From: Clostridium sp. 1001271st1 H5
GTDB taxonomy: Bacteria; Bacillota; Clostridia; Lachnospirales; Lachnospiraceae
Length of the DNA stretch: 64,000 nt
Direction of reading: 5' to 3'
NCBI RefSeq assembly: GCF_005845215.1
Contig: NZ_SPHO01000010.1
Location: 62,001 to 126,000 of the forward strand
This document shows positions 35,919 to 42,128 of this stretch, piece by piece (position 1 is the first letter of the stretch; every line of letters starts with the position of its first letter). Below the pieces are notes generated by a model, which was not told the DNA's origin, did no database searches, and saw nothing but the letters and a program-made list of their open reading frames with translations. Made by a program: the position numbers and the translations under genes.

Positions 35919-36590
35919 CTACCGCTTGTAAATAACTGAAAACGTACCTGAGTTAGGAACTTCAAACCATATCATCTTGGAGCCAATGTCAACCTTGTTG
36001 GGTTTTATCACCTTCCAGGTTCCTGTCATGTTGTCGTAGAAAAGAACTTCAATGTCGCCTAATCCATCCACCATATTGGGAATATAAAGAGGCACTTCCA
36101 CCGCCCCTGTCTTCTCTGCATTGGTTGCAGCATCTTTTGTTACAATTGCATGGGTTCCCACCAGGGCATTGTATCCTGTCAGGTCCACATCCGGAACAGC
36201 CTCGTTTAAAGGACGTCCGCTGTTAATGCCATTGATGGCGCTGACCACTGACTCAGGAAGACCTGCAACAGCGTTTCCGCTGTCCTGTACAAATTCCAGA
36301 GCCGTGTTTCCCACAACAGCCTGTCCTCTGCTGTTTGTCTCCACCTGTGCTCCTGATGATGTCTGCCCAACTCCAATCTGGACCACATTATTTCCCTGTC
36401 CTGATTTTGTGGCAGATGTACTGCTTGTGGTGGTGCCTGTTTTTACTCCCGAGTCGTAGCTGCTGCCGTCACTGCTGCTGCCGCTGTTGATTACCGGGTC
36501 TGTCCCTGCGCTGCCGGCTGCATATGTGCACACAGCCTGGGATGCTGCAAGCGCAGTAGTTAATACAATTGTTGCGATTTTTTTTCTCAT
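35919..36590 (-). CDS. Secreted hypothetical protein, Ser/Thr/Gly-rich
   Basis: The 223-residue protein has a clear signal peptide (MRKKIATIVLTTALAASQA, cleavage near TYA-AGS). A low-complexity Gly/Ser/Thr segment (about 25-75) follows. The C-terminal globular part (about 110-223) ends in GTWKVIKPNKVDIG and FEVPNSGTFSVIYKR, which looks like an all-beta domain. No enzymatic motif is visible. The gene lies between the LCP ligase and the dehydratase, so the protein may bind or organise the polymer outside the cell. GGAAGGGCGGGAA precedes the ATG. Confidence 0.7.
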   Translation of the reverse strand: MRKKIATIVLTTALAASQAVCTYAAGSAGTDPVINSGSSSDGSSYDSGVKTGTTTSSTSATKSGQGNNVVQIGVGQTSSGAQVETNSRGQAVVGNTALEFVQDSGNAVAGLPESVVSAINGINSGRPLNEAVPDVDLTGYNALVGTHAIVTKDAATNAEKTGAVEVPLYIPNMVDGLGDIEVLFYDNMTGTWKVIKPNKVDIGSKMIWFEVPNSGTFSVIYKR

Positions 36591-36633
36591 GGTTCCCGCC
36601 CTTCCTTTCTTGGTGTAACTTATGTTTTTTATG

Positions 36634-36657
36634 ATAAGTATCTGTTACAATACTTAT
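36634..36657. repeat. 8-bp perfect inverted repeat between LCP and secreted-protein genes
   Basis: ATAAGTAT and ATACTTAT are separated by 8 bases. They lie in the 88-base gap before the secreted-protein gene, the largest gap inside the operon that I noted. No U-run follows on the minus strand, so it is not a clear terminator. It could be an operator, an RNA stem or chance. Confidence 0.4.
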
Positions 36658-36678
36658 TATCCTGTGAGTGATATACGG

Positions 36679-37734
36679 CTATTCTTCCAGCCGGTAAAAC
36701 ATATCGAGTATGATTGTCTGTACCTGCTCCTTGTCAGGATGGTACTCGTCGTAAATGGATGTCTCCACAGCCTCCCCCGGAAGGGTCAGCATATCGGCTC
36801 CTGCCAGGTCCTGGCCGCTTCCCAGAAAAGCCAAAGCCATATCCATATACTGGTCCTTGGCCATATCCGTAATCATGTACGGCTCCAGGTCCTTTAAGAG
36901 CCGCGGAACAAAACCTTCATCCCTTCCGGCCTTTATCCGGGCCGCTTTCAGGAACCCCTGTATGTATGTTTTCTGGCGTTCCGTCCTGGTCAGTGCGCTC
37001 TGGGGCTGATTGATATCCCTGTAACGGATAAATGCCTCCGCCTGTTTTCCGTCAAGCGTAATTATTTTGCCCGGGGTAAAATCCGGATTGGCTTTTTCCA
37101 GTCCGTCTTCATCCATTACAACCGTGACGCCTCCCACCCCATCGTTCATAAGAGGCAGGGCCGACATGCTGACGGCCATATAACCGTCAATGCCCAGGCC
37201 TCCCAGCAGGCTGCTTACAGCTTCCGTCATATACCTGCAGCTCTTTTCCCTGCCATCCCCGTACGCATATCCCAGTGTAAGATGCTGGATACCCTGGCCC
37301 AGAACATTTCCGCTTAAATCGGTCAGGGTTATCTCTGTCATAGTATCCCTTGGTATCACAAGAATGCTGACACGGTTTCTGGCTGTATCCTGTGCCACCA
37401 GAAAAATACCATCCGCCTGGCCGCCCGAGCCCGGAACCATGGATTCATCCAGCGGTCCCTTCCGGTCAATTCCCAGGCATAATATTGCTTTAACATATGT
37501 ATTGCGCCGGTAACCCCTTCCCTGATACACGATTCTGTCCCTGGCATCCGCGGAAACAGCCCCTGTCTGCTCCAGACGCCACTGCGCCGCTTCTTCTGCG
37601 GAAGCGTTCTTCTCTTTATATAAACGGCAGGTCTGATAGATAAAACATCCTGCCAGAATTATCCCCGCAATCATGACTGCTTTTCTCCAGTTACGTTTAC
37701 GCTCCAGCCTTTTTCCGTAACGGTGCTGATTCAT
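36679..37734 (-). CDS. LytR-CpsA-Psr (LCP) family glycopolymer ligase
   Basis: The ATG at 37732-37734 follows AGGTGG eight bases upstream; the in-frame GTG at 37746 is the alternative. A single transmembrane anchor (AVMIAGIILAGCFIYQ) is followed by an extracellular LCP domain: ILVIPRDTMTEITL, LGGLGIDGYMAVSM, and FIRYRDINQPQSALTRTERQ with the conserved Arg/Asp residues. LCP enzymes transfer undecaprenyl-linked polymers to peptidoglycan. The gene directly follows the CpsB/C/D module, as in Gram-positive capsule loci. Confidence 0.88.
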   Translation of the reverse strand: MNQHRYGKRLERKRNWRKAVMIAGIILAGCFIYQTCRLYKEKNASAEEAAQWRLEQTGAVSADARDRIVYQGRGYRRNTYVKAILCLGIDRKGPLDESMVPGSGGQADGIFLVAQDTARNRVSILVIPRDTMTEITLTDLSGNVLGQGIQHLTLGYAYGDGREKSCRYMTEAVSSLLGGLGIDGYMAVSMSALPLMNDGVGGVTVVMDEDGLEKANPDFTPGKIITLDGKQAEAFIRYRDINQPQSALTRTERQKTYIQGFLKAARIKAGRDEGFVPRLLKDLEPYMITDMAKDQYMDMALAFLGSGQDLAGADMLTLPGEAVETSIYDEYHPDKEQVQTIILDMFYRLEE

Positions 37735-37763
37735 ATCACATTCCACCTAATCTTCTTCACATC

Positions 37764-38474
37764 CTAAACCATTTCACCCCCCCCCCCATAATATTTACCA
37801 TATGTCTTGCCGTAATACTTTTTGTAATACCCTTTTTCATATCCGGCCTTAACTCGGTTCAGCACGGTTCCCAATATACGGCATCCGCTTTTTTCCAGCT
37901 GCGATTTTACTTTCTGGACCAGGCGGTAACTGATAGTACCGCTTTCCACAACAATGACAGCCCCGTCGCAGTGGCTGGCTATAATGGCTCCGTCTATAAC
38001 GCTCCCCATGGGAGGCGTGTCGATTATGATATAGTCGTAATTATTCCTGGACTTCTCCAACATATCTTTGAATAATGTGTCCTCCAGAAGTTCGGCCGGG
38101 TCCGGAGAATAGGGTCCGGCCAGTATCATGTCCAGATTCTCGGTATCCGTGTGGTAGAGCACCTTGTCCAGTGGCTTCTGGCCGCTCAGATACTGGGACA
38201 ATCCATTGGGATTTCCTTTAATCTCATATCGCTTTACAAGTACGGATTTGCGGATATCCCCGTCCACCAGAAGTACTTTCTTTCCAATAGACCCAAAGGA
38301 CGAGGCAAGGGCAAAGGTTATTTCACTTTTCCCCTCGTCCGGCAGCGAACTTGTAAACATGATGACCTTCAGACTGCTGCCGCAAAACTGGATGTTGGTA
38401 CGCAGGGTTTTGATGGCTTCCTCGTAGTGATAATCCTTTTTCTCCGAATTTTTTAACTTTAGTGTCTGTTCCAC
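37764..38474 (-). CDS. cpsD: Capsular tyrosine kinase, CpsD/CapB-like
   Basis: The 236-residue cytoplasmic BY-kinase has the Walker A motif DEGKSEITFALA, Walker A' VDGDIRKS and Walker B DYIIIDTPPMG. The C-terminal tail is a tyrosine cluster (GYYKKYYGKTYGKYYG, eight Tyr counting its flanks) for autophosphorylation. It works with the membrane adaptor encoded just upstream, whose gene it overlaps by 16 bases. A run of 11 G on the coding strand (37777-37787 on the plus strand as C) lies directly after the tyrosine cluster and encodes GGG(G). The start codon is GTG at 38474. Confidence 0.92.
   Translation of the reverse strand: MEQTLKLKNSEKKDYHYEEAIKTLRTNIQFCGSSLKVIMFTSSLPDEGKSEITFALASSFGSIGKKVLLVDGDIRKSVLVKRYEIKGNPNGLSQYLSGQKPLDKVLYHTDTENLDMILAGPYSPDPAELLEDTLFKDMLEKSRNNYDYIIIDTPPMGSVIDGAIIASHCDGAVIVVESGTISYRLVQKVKSQLEKSGCRILGTVLNRVKAGYEKGYYKKYYGKTYGKYYGGGGEMV
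37777..37787 (-). repeat. Homopolymeric G11 tract at the end of the tyrosine kinase gene
   Basis: Eleven consecutive C on the plus strand (G in the gene) come right after the tyrosine cluster and before the last codons EMV-stop. A gain or loss of one base changes only the last residues: one extra G gives an immediate TGA; one less gives a short VKWFRM-like tail. It is a candidate slippage site, or possibly a sequencing or assembly artefact. Confidence 0.85.
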
Positions 38475-39280
38475 CTTTTCACACCGCCTTTTCCGTTATT
38501 CTTCCCGTCCGCCTTTTGCTTCCTGCTGTTTTTCTTCCTTGAATTCTCTTCCTTCCTGTGTTCCTCTGCCATCTCGCTGTTGTCCGGCACAGAAGCTAAT
38601 ACGCTCATCCCCAGGTACCGGGCCACGTCTTCCTCGGAACGCACGGTATCGTTCATGATGACCTGCAGGGCTATAAGGCCGCAGGCCAGAACAGCCAGGG
38701 CCATTCCCCCTATGGCTGCATTCCTCTTTACACTTGGGGAGGACGGCTCGTCAGCCACCACGCCCTGCTCTATGATTTTAGGAGGTATCATTTCCATGAT
38801 GTCGCCTATGTAATCGGAAGATGCCTTTGCAATCTCATCCACAATCGCCTTCGCCCTTACCGGGTCCGTATCCGCTACAGACATGTTCAGGATTCTGGTG
38901 TCCGCGGGATTAGTGATGCGGACCATTTCCTTTAGCTCATCATACGTGAATATCAATCCCTGTTTCTCAATCACCTGCTCCAATACAGGCCGGCTGGTAA
39001 TCATGACGCTGTAATCCTTAGTCAGCTGGCTTCCTATCTGGAGGTCCGCCAGGGACGTCAGCGTTGTCTCCTTGGACAGCACATATACCATGGACGTGGA
39101 TGTATAAACAGGGTTTATAATAAACTTGCTGAACAGGCCGGCTGCCAGGCATCCCGCCACAGCTGCCAATATAATCAGCCAGGCTTTTTTCTTAAATGTA
39201 AACAGCAGTTCCATCACGTCTATTTCAATATCATTTTCATCCTCATACAAATTCTTTTCCATTGCAGTTACCTTTTCCAT
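38459..39280 (-). CDS. cpsC: Wzz/CpsC-type capsule chain-length adaptor
   Basis: The 273-residue protein has two transmembrane helices (about 30-52, AWLIILAAVAGCLAAGLFSKF; about 190-212, IGGMALAVLACGLIAL). An extracytoplasmic region between them contains the typical VYTSTSMVYVLSK. The C-terminal tail is cytoplasmic and basic. CpsC proteins activate the partner kinase and set polymer length. An internal ATG at 39262 with AAAAGG upstream is an equally good start. The stop lies 16 bases inside the kinase gene. Confidence 0.9.
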   Translation of the reverse strand: MEKVTAMEKNLYEDENDIEIDVMELLFTFKKKAWLIILAAVAGCLAAGLFSKFIINPVYTSTSMVYVLSKETTLTSLADLQIGSQLTKDYSVMITSRPVLEQVIEKQGLIFTYDELKEMVRITNPADTRILNMSVADTDPVRAKAIVDEIAKASSDYIGDIMEMIPPKIIEQGVVADEPSSPSVKRNAAIGGMALAVLACGLIALQVIMNDTVRSEEDVARYLGMSVLASVPDNSEMAEEHRKEENSRKKNSRKQKADGKNNGKGGVKRWNRH

Positions 39281-39293
39281 ACGTTTTCTTTTG

Positions 39294-40025
39294 TCACAGC
39301 ATCCTGTCCGCTAATATATGTTCCGGATTTTCCAGGGCAATCCGGACTGCTGCCTCCCTTCCCATGTGGCGTTCCATCCACAAAATCGTGTCCTCTATAT
39401 CCGGAGGCCGGATTGTTACATTGTGCATATCCGTAGCAATAAAATGAATCACTCCATTCTTCAGCTTTCGTTTACACCATCGGACCTTTTCATCCGTATA
39501 CTTACCCTTCAGGCTTCTGGAATTCATCTGCAGATACGCCCCGCAGTCCACCAGTTCTTCGGCCAGCCCGTCCTTTGCAAGGCATTTGTACCGTTCAGCA
39601 TGGGCAACCACCGGAAAGTAGGATGCCTGCACCAGCTGCCGTACCGCCCTCTCAATCCTGCTGAAACTGTCCATGGGCTCGAATTCCACCAGCACATATC
39701 TGCTCTCTGCCAGAGTCAGGGCCTTTCCCCTGTCCAGATACTCCGGGAGATTTTCAAAATACATGACTTCCTGCCCCAGGCTGACATGGTAATCCTTTGA
39801 TATGGCGCCTGCCCTTTTGTTCAGATGCATGCATATATGCTTTAATAAATCCGTATCTTCCCAGCGCCTGTAATGAGGAGTGGCTATGATATGCCTGACT
39901 CCCTGCTTATAGGCCATGTTCAGAAGTACAACAGCCTCCTCCCAGCTGCCTGCCCCATCATCAACCCCCGGAAGTATATGCGCATGTATATCAATCCAGC
40001 CCTTGTCTAAAGCCATTGTACCCAT
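39294..40025 (-). CDS. cpsB: PHP-domain tyrosine phosphatase, CpsB/CapC-like
   Basis: The 243-residue protein begins WIDIHAHILPGVDDGAGSWEEA, the metal-binding HxH...DDG motif of the CpsB/YwqE phosphatases. HIIATPHYRR, GQEVMYF, EFEPMDSF, VVAHAERY and FIATDMHN carry the remaining metal ligands. It removes phosphate from the tyrosine cluster of the kinase. AGAGGAACTGA precedes the ATG. It overlaps the first gene of the operon by 35 bases. Confidence 0.9.
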   Translation of the reverse strand: MGTMALDKGWIDIHAHILPGVDDGAGSWEEAVVLLNMAYKQGVRHIIATPHYRRWEDTDLLKHICMHLNKRAGAISKDYHVSLGQEVMYFENLPEYLDRGKALTLAESRYVLVEFEPMDSFSRIERAVRQLVQASYFPVVAHAERYKCLAKDGLAEELVDCGAYLQMNSRSLKGKYTDEKVRWCKRKLKNGVIHFIATDMHNVTIRPPDIEDTILWMERHMGREAAVRIALENPEHILADRML

Positions 40026-40536
40026 TCAGTTCCTCTTTCAGATATTCATGCATGACACGTATGACATCCATTCCGCTGCGGAAGCTGACGCTTCCCTTAT
40101 AATTCTTAAGGATGCCCTGTATGCTGGAATTACGCCTTGCGTATACCCTTATGGAAAACAATCTCTTTTTGCTGACTGTACAGAGGTCACTGAGGTTGTA
40201 CCTGGCCGGCTGCAGCTTTTCCGGCCTTGTCACAACCATATTCCCATCCGCCTCCCCCATCGTCCGGGGCGTCCTGCTCAAATGCCGGTATTCATTGCAT
40301 TTGGATGGGTAAGCAGCTGCATCCATTATGGCTTCTATCAGAACCAGCAAATTATCCAGGCCCCTGAAAAAAAAGGGGTCCTCATAGTAAAATGTCTGTA
40401 AATATCCCCTGACTATCCCCTGGCTGCATCCCTCAATGACAATAAACATGGTAGCCGTTTGTTCCGGATACCTTCCCCCATCTCTCAGGATGTCATCCTC
40501 TGCAATAATCAGGTCTTTCAGCTCTTCAGCATCCAT
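39991..40536 (-). CDS. Unknown protein, first gene of the polysaccharide operon
   Basis: The ATG at 40534-40536 (GGAAAGGAAGG just upstream) gives 181 residues; an ATG at 40557 is less well placed. The sequence is soluble and mixed alpha/beta without a motif I recognise. It contains TMFIVIEGCSQGIVRGYL and RLFSIRVYARRNSSIQGILKNYKGSVSFRSG. Being the first cistron after the invertible promoter and directly before cpsB suggests a role in regulating expression or assembly. It should be transcribed only when the switch faces the operon. Confidence 0.65.
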   Translation of the reverse strand: MDAEELKDLIIAEDDILRDGGRYPEQTATMFIVIEGCSQGIVRGYLQTFYYEDPFFFRGLDNLLVLIEAIMDAAAYPSKCNEYRHLSRTPRTMGEADGNMVVTRPEKLQPARYNLSDLCTVSKKRLFSIRVYARRNSSIQGILKNYKGSVSFRSGMDVIRVMHEYLKEELNGYNGFRQGLD

Positions 40537-40565
40537 ATAACCTTCCTTTCCCTGCATAGATATGC

Positions 40566-40581
40566 GTTATTTCCGAAGAAC
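40566..40581 (-). other. Possible UUCG-capped small hairpin in the operon leader
   Basis: On the minus strand GTTCTTCGGAAATAAC can form UUC-UUCG-GAA, a very small stem with a stable tetraloop, about 30 bases before the first start codon. LoaP-type antiterminators need an RNA element in the leader; this is only one candidate and the stem is short. Confidence 0.25.
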
Positions 40582-40614
40582 AATGCCAGTCCAAATTCCA
40601 GGCCGCTGGTGTGT

Positions 40615-40638
40615 ACCTCAGAATAACCATTCTGCGGT
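40615..40638. repeat. Recombination-site copy A (direct repeat of B)
   Basis: Arms ACCTCAGAAT and ATTCTGCGGT flank the asymmetric core AACC. It differs from copy B only at one position in the left arm (T for A). Its centre is 42 bp from that of B, in the same orientation. The dyad extends outward by GT/AC, giving 12-base arms with one mismatch. Confidence 0.85.
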
Positions 40639-40656
40639 ACCTCAATTTATGGAAAG

Positions 40657-40680
40657 ACCACAGAATAACCATTCTGCGGT
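40657..40680. repeat. Recombination site B (left end of the invertible segment)
   Basis: Arms ACCACAGAAT and ATTCTGCGGT flank the core AACC. It is the reverse complement of site C except for one base, so B and C are inverted relative to each other and bound a 238-bp segment (40681-40918). The palindromic arms with an asymmetric core are the usual design of a tyrosine-recombinase crossover site. Confidence 0.9.
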
Positions 40681-40918
40681 ACACTGTGTGCAATGATTTG
40701 TAAGGGATTTTATATTTAGGGAGATTATTTAAAAAACAACTGTCTTTACTGATAATAGAATGCAAAATTATGACATGCGTAAGTGGCCGGCTGACAATTA
40801 TGTTCATTTCCGGCCTTGTTGCAGTAGAAAAAAAAGAGATATGTATATTGACTCTGTCTGCGTTTTGTTATAAAATACAAATAATGTATGGACCCATCAA
40901 TAAATATACAGGCATGAC
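40681..40918. other. Invertible promoter segment (phase switch) in front of the polysaccharide operon
   Basis: This 238-bp AT-rich stretch has no convincing gene. It lies between inverted sites B and C and next to a tyrosine recombinase gene. It contains one strong promoter, on the plus strand in this assembly, which points away from the operon at 40536 and below. Inversion would place that promoter about 180 bases upstream of the first gene, on the minus strand. A GGCCGG/CCGGCC pair (40785-40815) may form a weak stem. Weaker minus-strand promoter-like sequences (for example TTGTCA near 40791-40796) may give basal expression. Confidence 0.82.
40848..40876 (+). promoter_or_regulatory. Sigma-A promoter inside the invertible segment, facing away from the operon
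   Basis: The -35 box TTGACT (40848-40853) and -10 box TAAAAT (40871-40876) are 17 bases apart, 10 of 12 consensus positions. An A8 run at 40828-40835 lies in the position of an UP element. The transcript would start near 40883 and run into site C. In the inverted state it would drive the polysaccharide operon. Confidence 0.75.
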
Positions 40919-41829
40919 ACCACAGAATGGTTATTCTGTGGTTTTTGTATTTCTATCCCAATCTTCATTCTGTTCATTATTTTTTCGTATTGTTTGATGC
41001 TTCCTGCAACATAAATCCGCGTAGTTTCTATGGACGAATGCCCCAGAACGTCTGCCAGGTGTGCTAGATTTTTTTCAATAGAATAAAAACTCTTTGCGAA
41101 AAGATGTCTGAAATTATGGGGGAAAACTTTGGAAGATTCGACTCTTGCGTCCTTGCACAATCGCTTCAGGGCATGACAAACATTGCTTCTGTCCAGATTT
41201 CTTCCGGTTCTTGTGCGGAATACATATCCGCTTTTTATATTTAATGCTTTTATATATTCCTTAAGTCTTTTTACTAATTTCTTAGGAAAAATAATGACTC
41301 TGTATTTCCCCTTCATGCAGATTTCCGCATTCCCATGATTGATTGCCTCCACCGTAACATAGGACAGCTCACTGATTCTGATGCCTGTGCCGTACAGTAC
41401 CAGCATCAGATGATATAGCTGTGTTTTTCCCTGGCGCCTGGCTGTCTCCAGAAGTCTTCTGTAATCACTTTCATTCAGCTCCCGTTTTTCATCCAAATAT
41501 GACCGCTTCTGAACTTTTAAAAACTTAATCCTGTATTCCTCCAAATCCATGAATTTCAGGAATGCATTTACTGCTGAAAGCTTGCCGTTTACAGTCTGCG
41601 CCCTGCATTTGGCGCTTATATCCTGCCGATATTGAATGAGCAGGTCTTTATTTATTTCTGAATCTCCCATATACGCCATCATCTCACTCACATCATGCAG
41701 GTATTTACTTATTGTAGCTTCAGCCTTTTCCTCATATCTTAAATAATTTTCAAATTGCTGCAACACTGCTGCCTTGTCCATCCACGCCTCCGTCTGATAA
41801 ATTAAATTGTCTGCAACCAACTGTTCCAT
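40897..41829 (-). CDS. Tyrosine recombinase, probable DNA invertase of the adjacent promoter
   Basis: From the ATG at 41827-41829 (GGAAG just upstream; a GTG at 41844 is the alternative) the protein has 310 residues. The N-terminal SAM-like core-binding domain (about 10-100) is followed by a catalytic domain with the full set of residues: Arg in YGTGIRISELSYV, His-x-x-Arg in FPHNFRHLFAKS, His in LGHSSIETT and Tyr in TRIYVAGS. The last codons contain recombination site C, so inversion changes the C-terminus from SCLYIY to HCVQ. Placement directly upstream of the switch, and not next to any phage gene, argues for a dedicated invertase. Confidence 0.92.
   Translation of the reverse strand: MEQLVADNLIYQTEAWMDKAAVLQQFENYLRYEEKAEATISKYLHDVSEMMAYMGDSEINKDLLIQYRQDISAKCRAQTVNGKLSAVNAFLKFMDLEEYRIKFLKVQKRSYLDEKRELNESDYRRLLETARRQGKTQLYHLMLVLYGTGIRISELSYVTVEAINHGNAEICMKGKYRVIIFPKKLVKRLKEYIKALNIKSGYVFRTRTGRNLDRSNVCHALKRLCKDARVESSKVFPHNFRHLFAKSFYSIEKNLAHLADVLGHSSIETTRIYVAGSIKQYEKIMNRMKIGIEIQKPQNNHSVVSCLYIY
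40919..40942. repeat. Recombination site C (right end, inside the recombinase 3' end)
   Basis: Perfect 10-base arms ACCACAGAAT and ATTCTGTGGT flank GGTT. This core is the reverse complement of the AACC in A and B, which makes C inverted. The site encodes PQNNHSVV of the recombinase tail on the minus strand. Confidence 0.9.
40919..40948 (+). terminator. Intrinsic terminator formed by site C plus a T-run
   Basis: On the plus strand the 10-bp stem with a GGTT loop is followed by TTTTTG. It would stop the transcript of the promoter at 40848-40876 after about 65 nucleotides. On the minus strand no T-run follows, so transcription from the recombinase side is not stopped. Sites A and B also lack a T-run in the direction of the operon. 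Confidence 0.65.
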
Positions 41830-41930
41830 ACTGCTTCCATTCACAATTACTAAAATTAGTTTCCCTATTGAAAATTGTTTCTATACAAGATATGGTGGAG
41901 TCTGCTCTGTTTCTTTCCCTTGATGACAAT

Positions 41931-41959
41931 ATTAAAAGGGGTTTTTCATGATATGACAA
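41931..41959 (-). promoter_or_regulatory. Promoter of the recombinase gene
   Basis: On the minus strand TTGTCA (41954-41959) and TTTAAT (41931-41936) are spaced 17 bases apart. The RNA would start near 41924, with a leader of about 95 bases. An ACTAA-AA-TTAGT dyad at 41849-41860 lies between promoter and start codon and could be an operator. I see nothing else in the 41830-42021 gap. Confidence 0.5.
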
Positions 41960-42021
41960 GGTGGGGGCATGGGATATTTTACAAAAAATAGAAGAAAATG
42001 GATTTATCAGAGTTATATGGT

Positions 42022-42057
42022 CCAAAAGAAGAGCGCTCTGCTCCCGCAGAACGCCCT
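42022..42057 (-). terminator. Intrinsic terminator after the GH105 gene
   Basis: On the minus strand an 11-bp stem (GGGCGTTCTGC / GCAGAGCGCTC, loop GGGA) is followed by TTCTTTTGG. It ends the GH105 transcript about 75 bases after the stop codon and shields the recombinase gene. A hairpin with the same 13-base half (AGGGCGTTCTGCG) occurs at 51029-51060. Confidence 0.75.
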
Positions 42058-42128
42058 TATAGTTTAACGATTCAATTCCGTCATAATTTGGATACCTGTC
42101 TGGATATCCATACCGCATCAAATTTCAG

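Noticed and set aside
40526..40807. Open frame on the minus strand across the switch (93 codons, with YRRMVIL appearing twice)
   Set aside because: It spans sites A and B and the invertible segment, and its repeats are only the recombination sites read in another frame. Inversion would break it and no ribosome binding site supports it.
40681..40918. Phage or integrative element attachment site instead of a promoter switch
   Set aside because: The sites are inverted, not direct, over a short segment. No other mobile-element genes lie nearby and the segment contains a promoter, which fits inversion better than integration.
40770..40997. Plus-strand open frame of 75 codons running from the switch into the recombinase gene
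   Set aside because: It is antisense to a clear gene and crosses site C and the terminator. It shows no protein-like composition.
41750..42121. Minus-strand open frame of 123 codons overlapping the start of the recombinase gene
   Set aside because: It covers the GH105 terminator and the recombinase promoter and has no ribosome site or recognisable motif.
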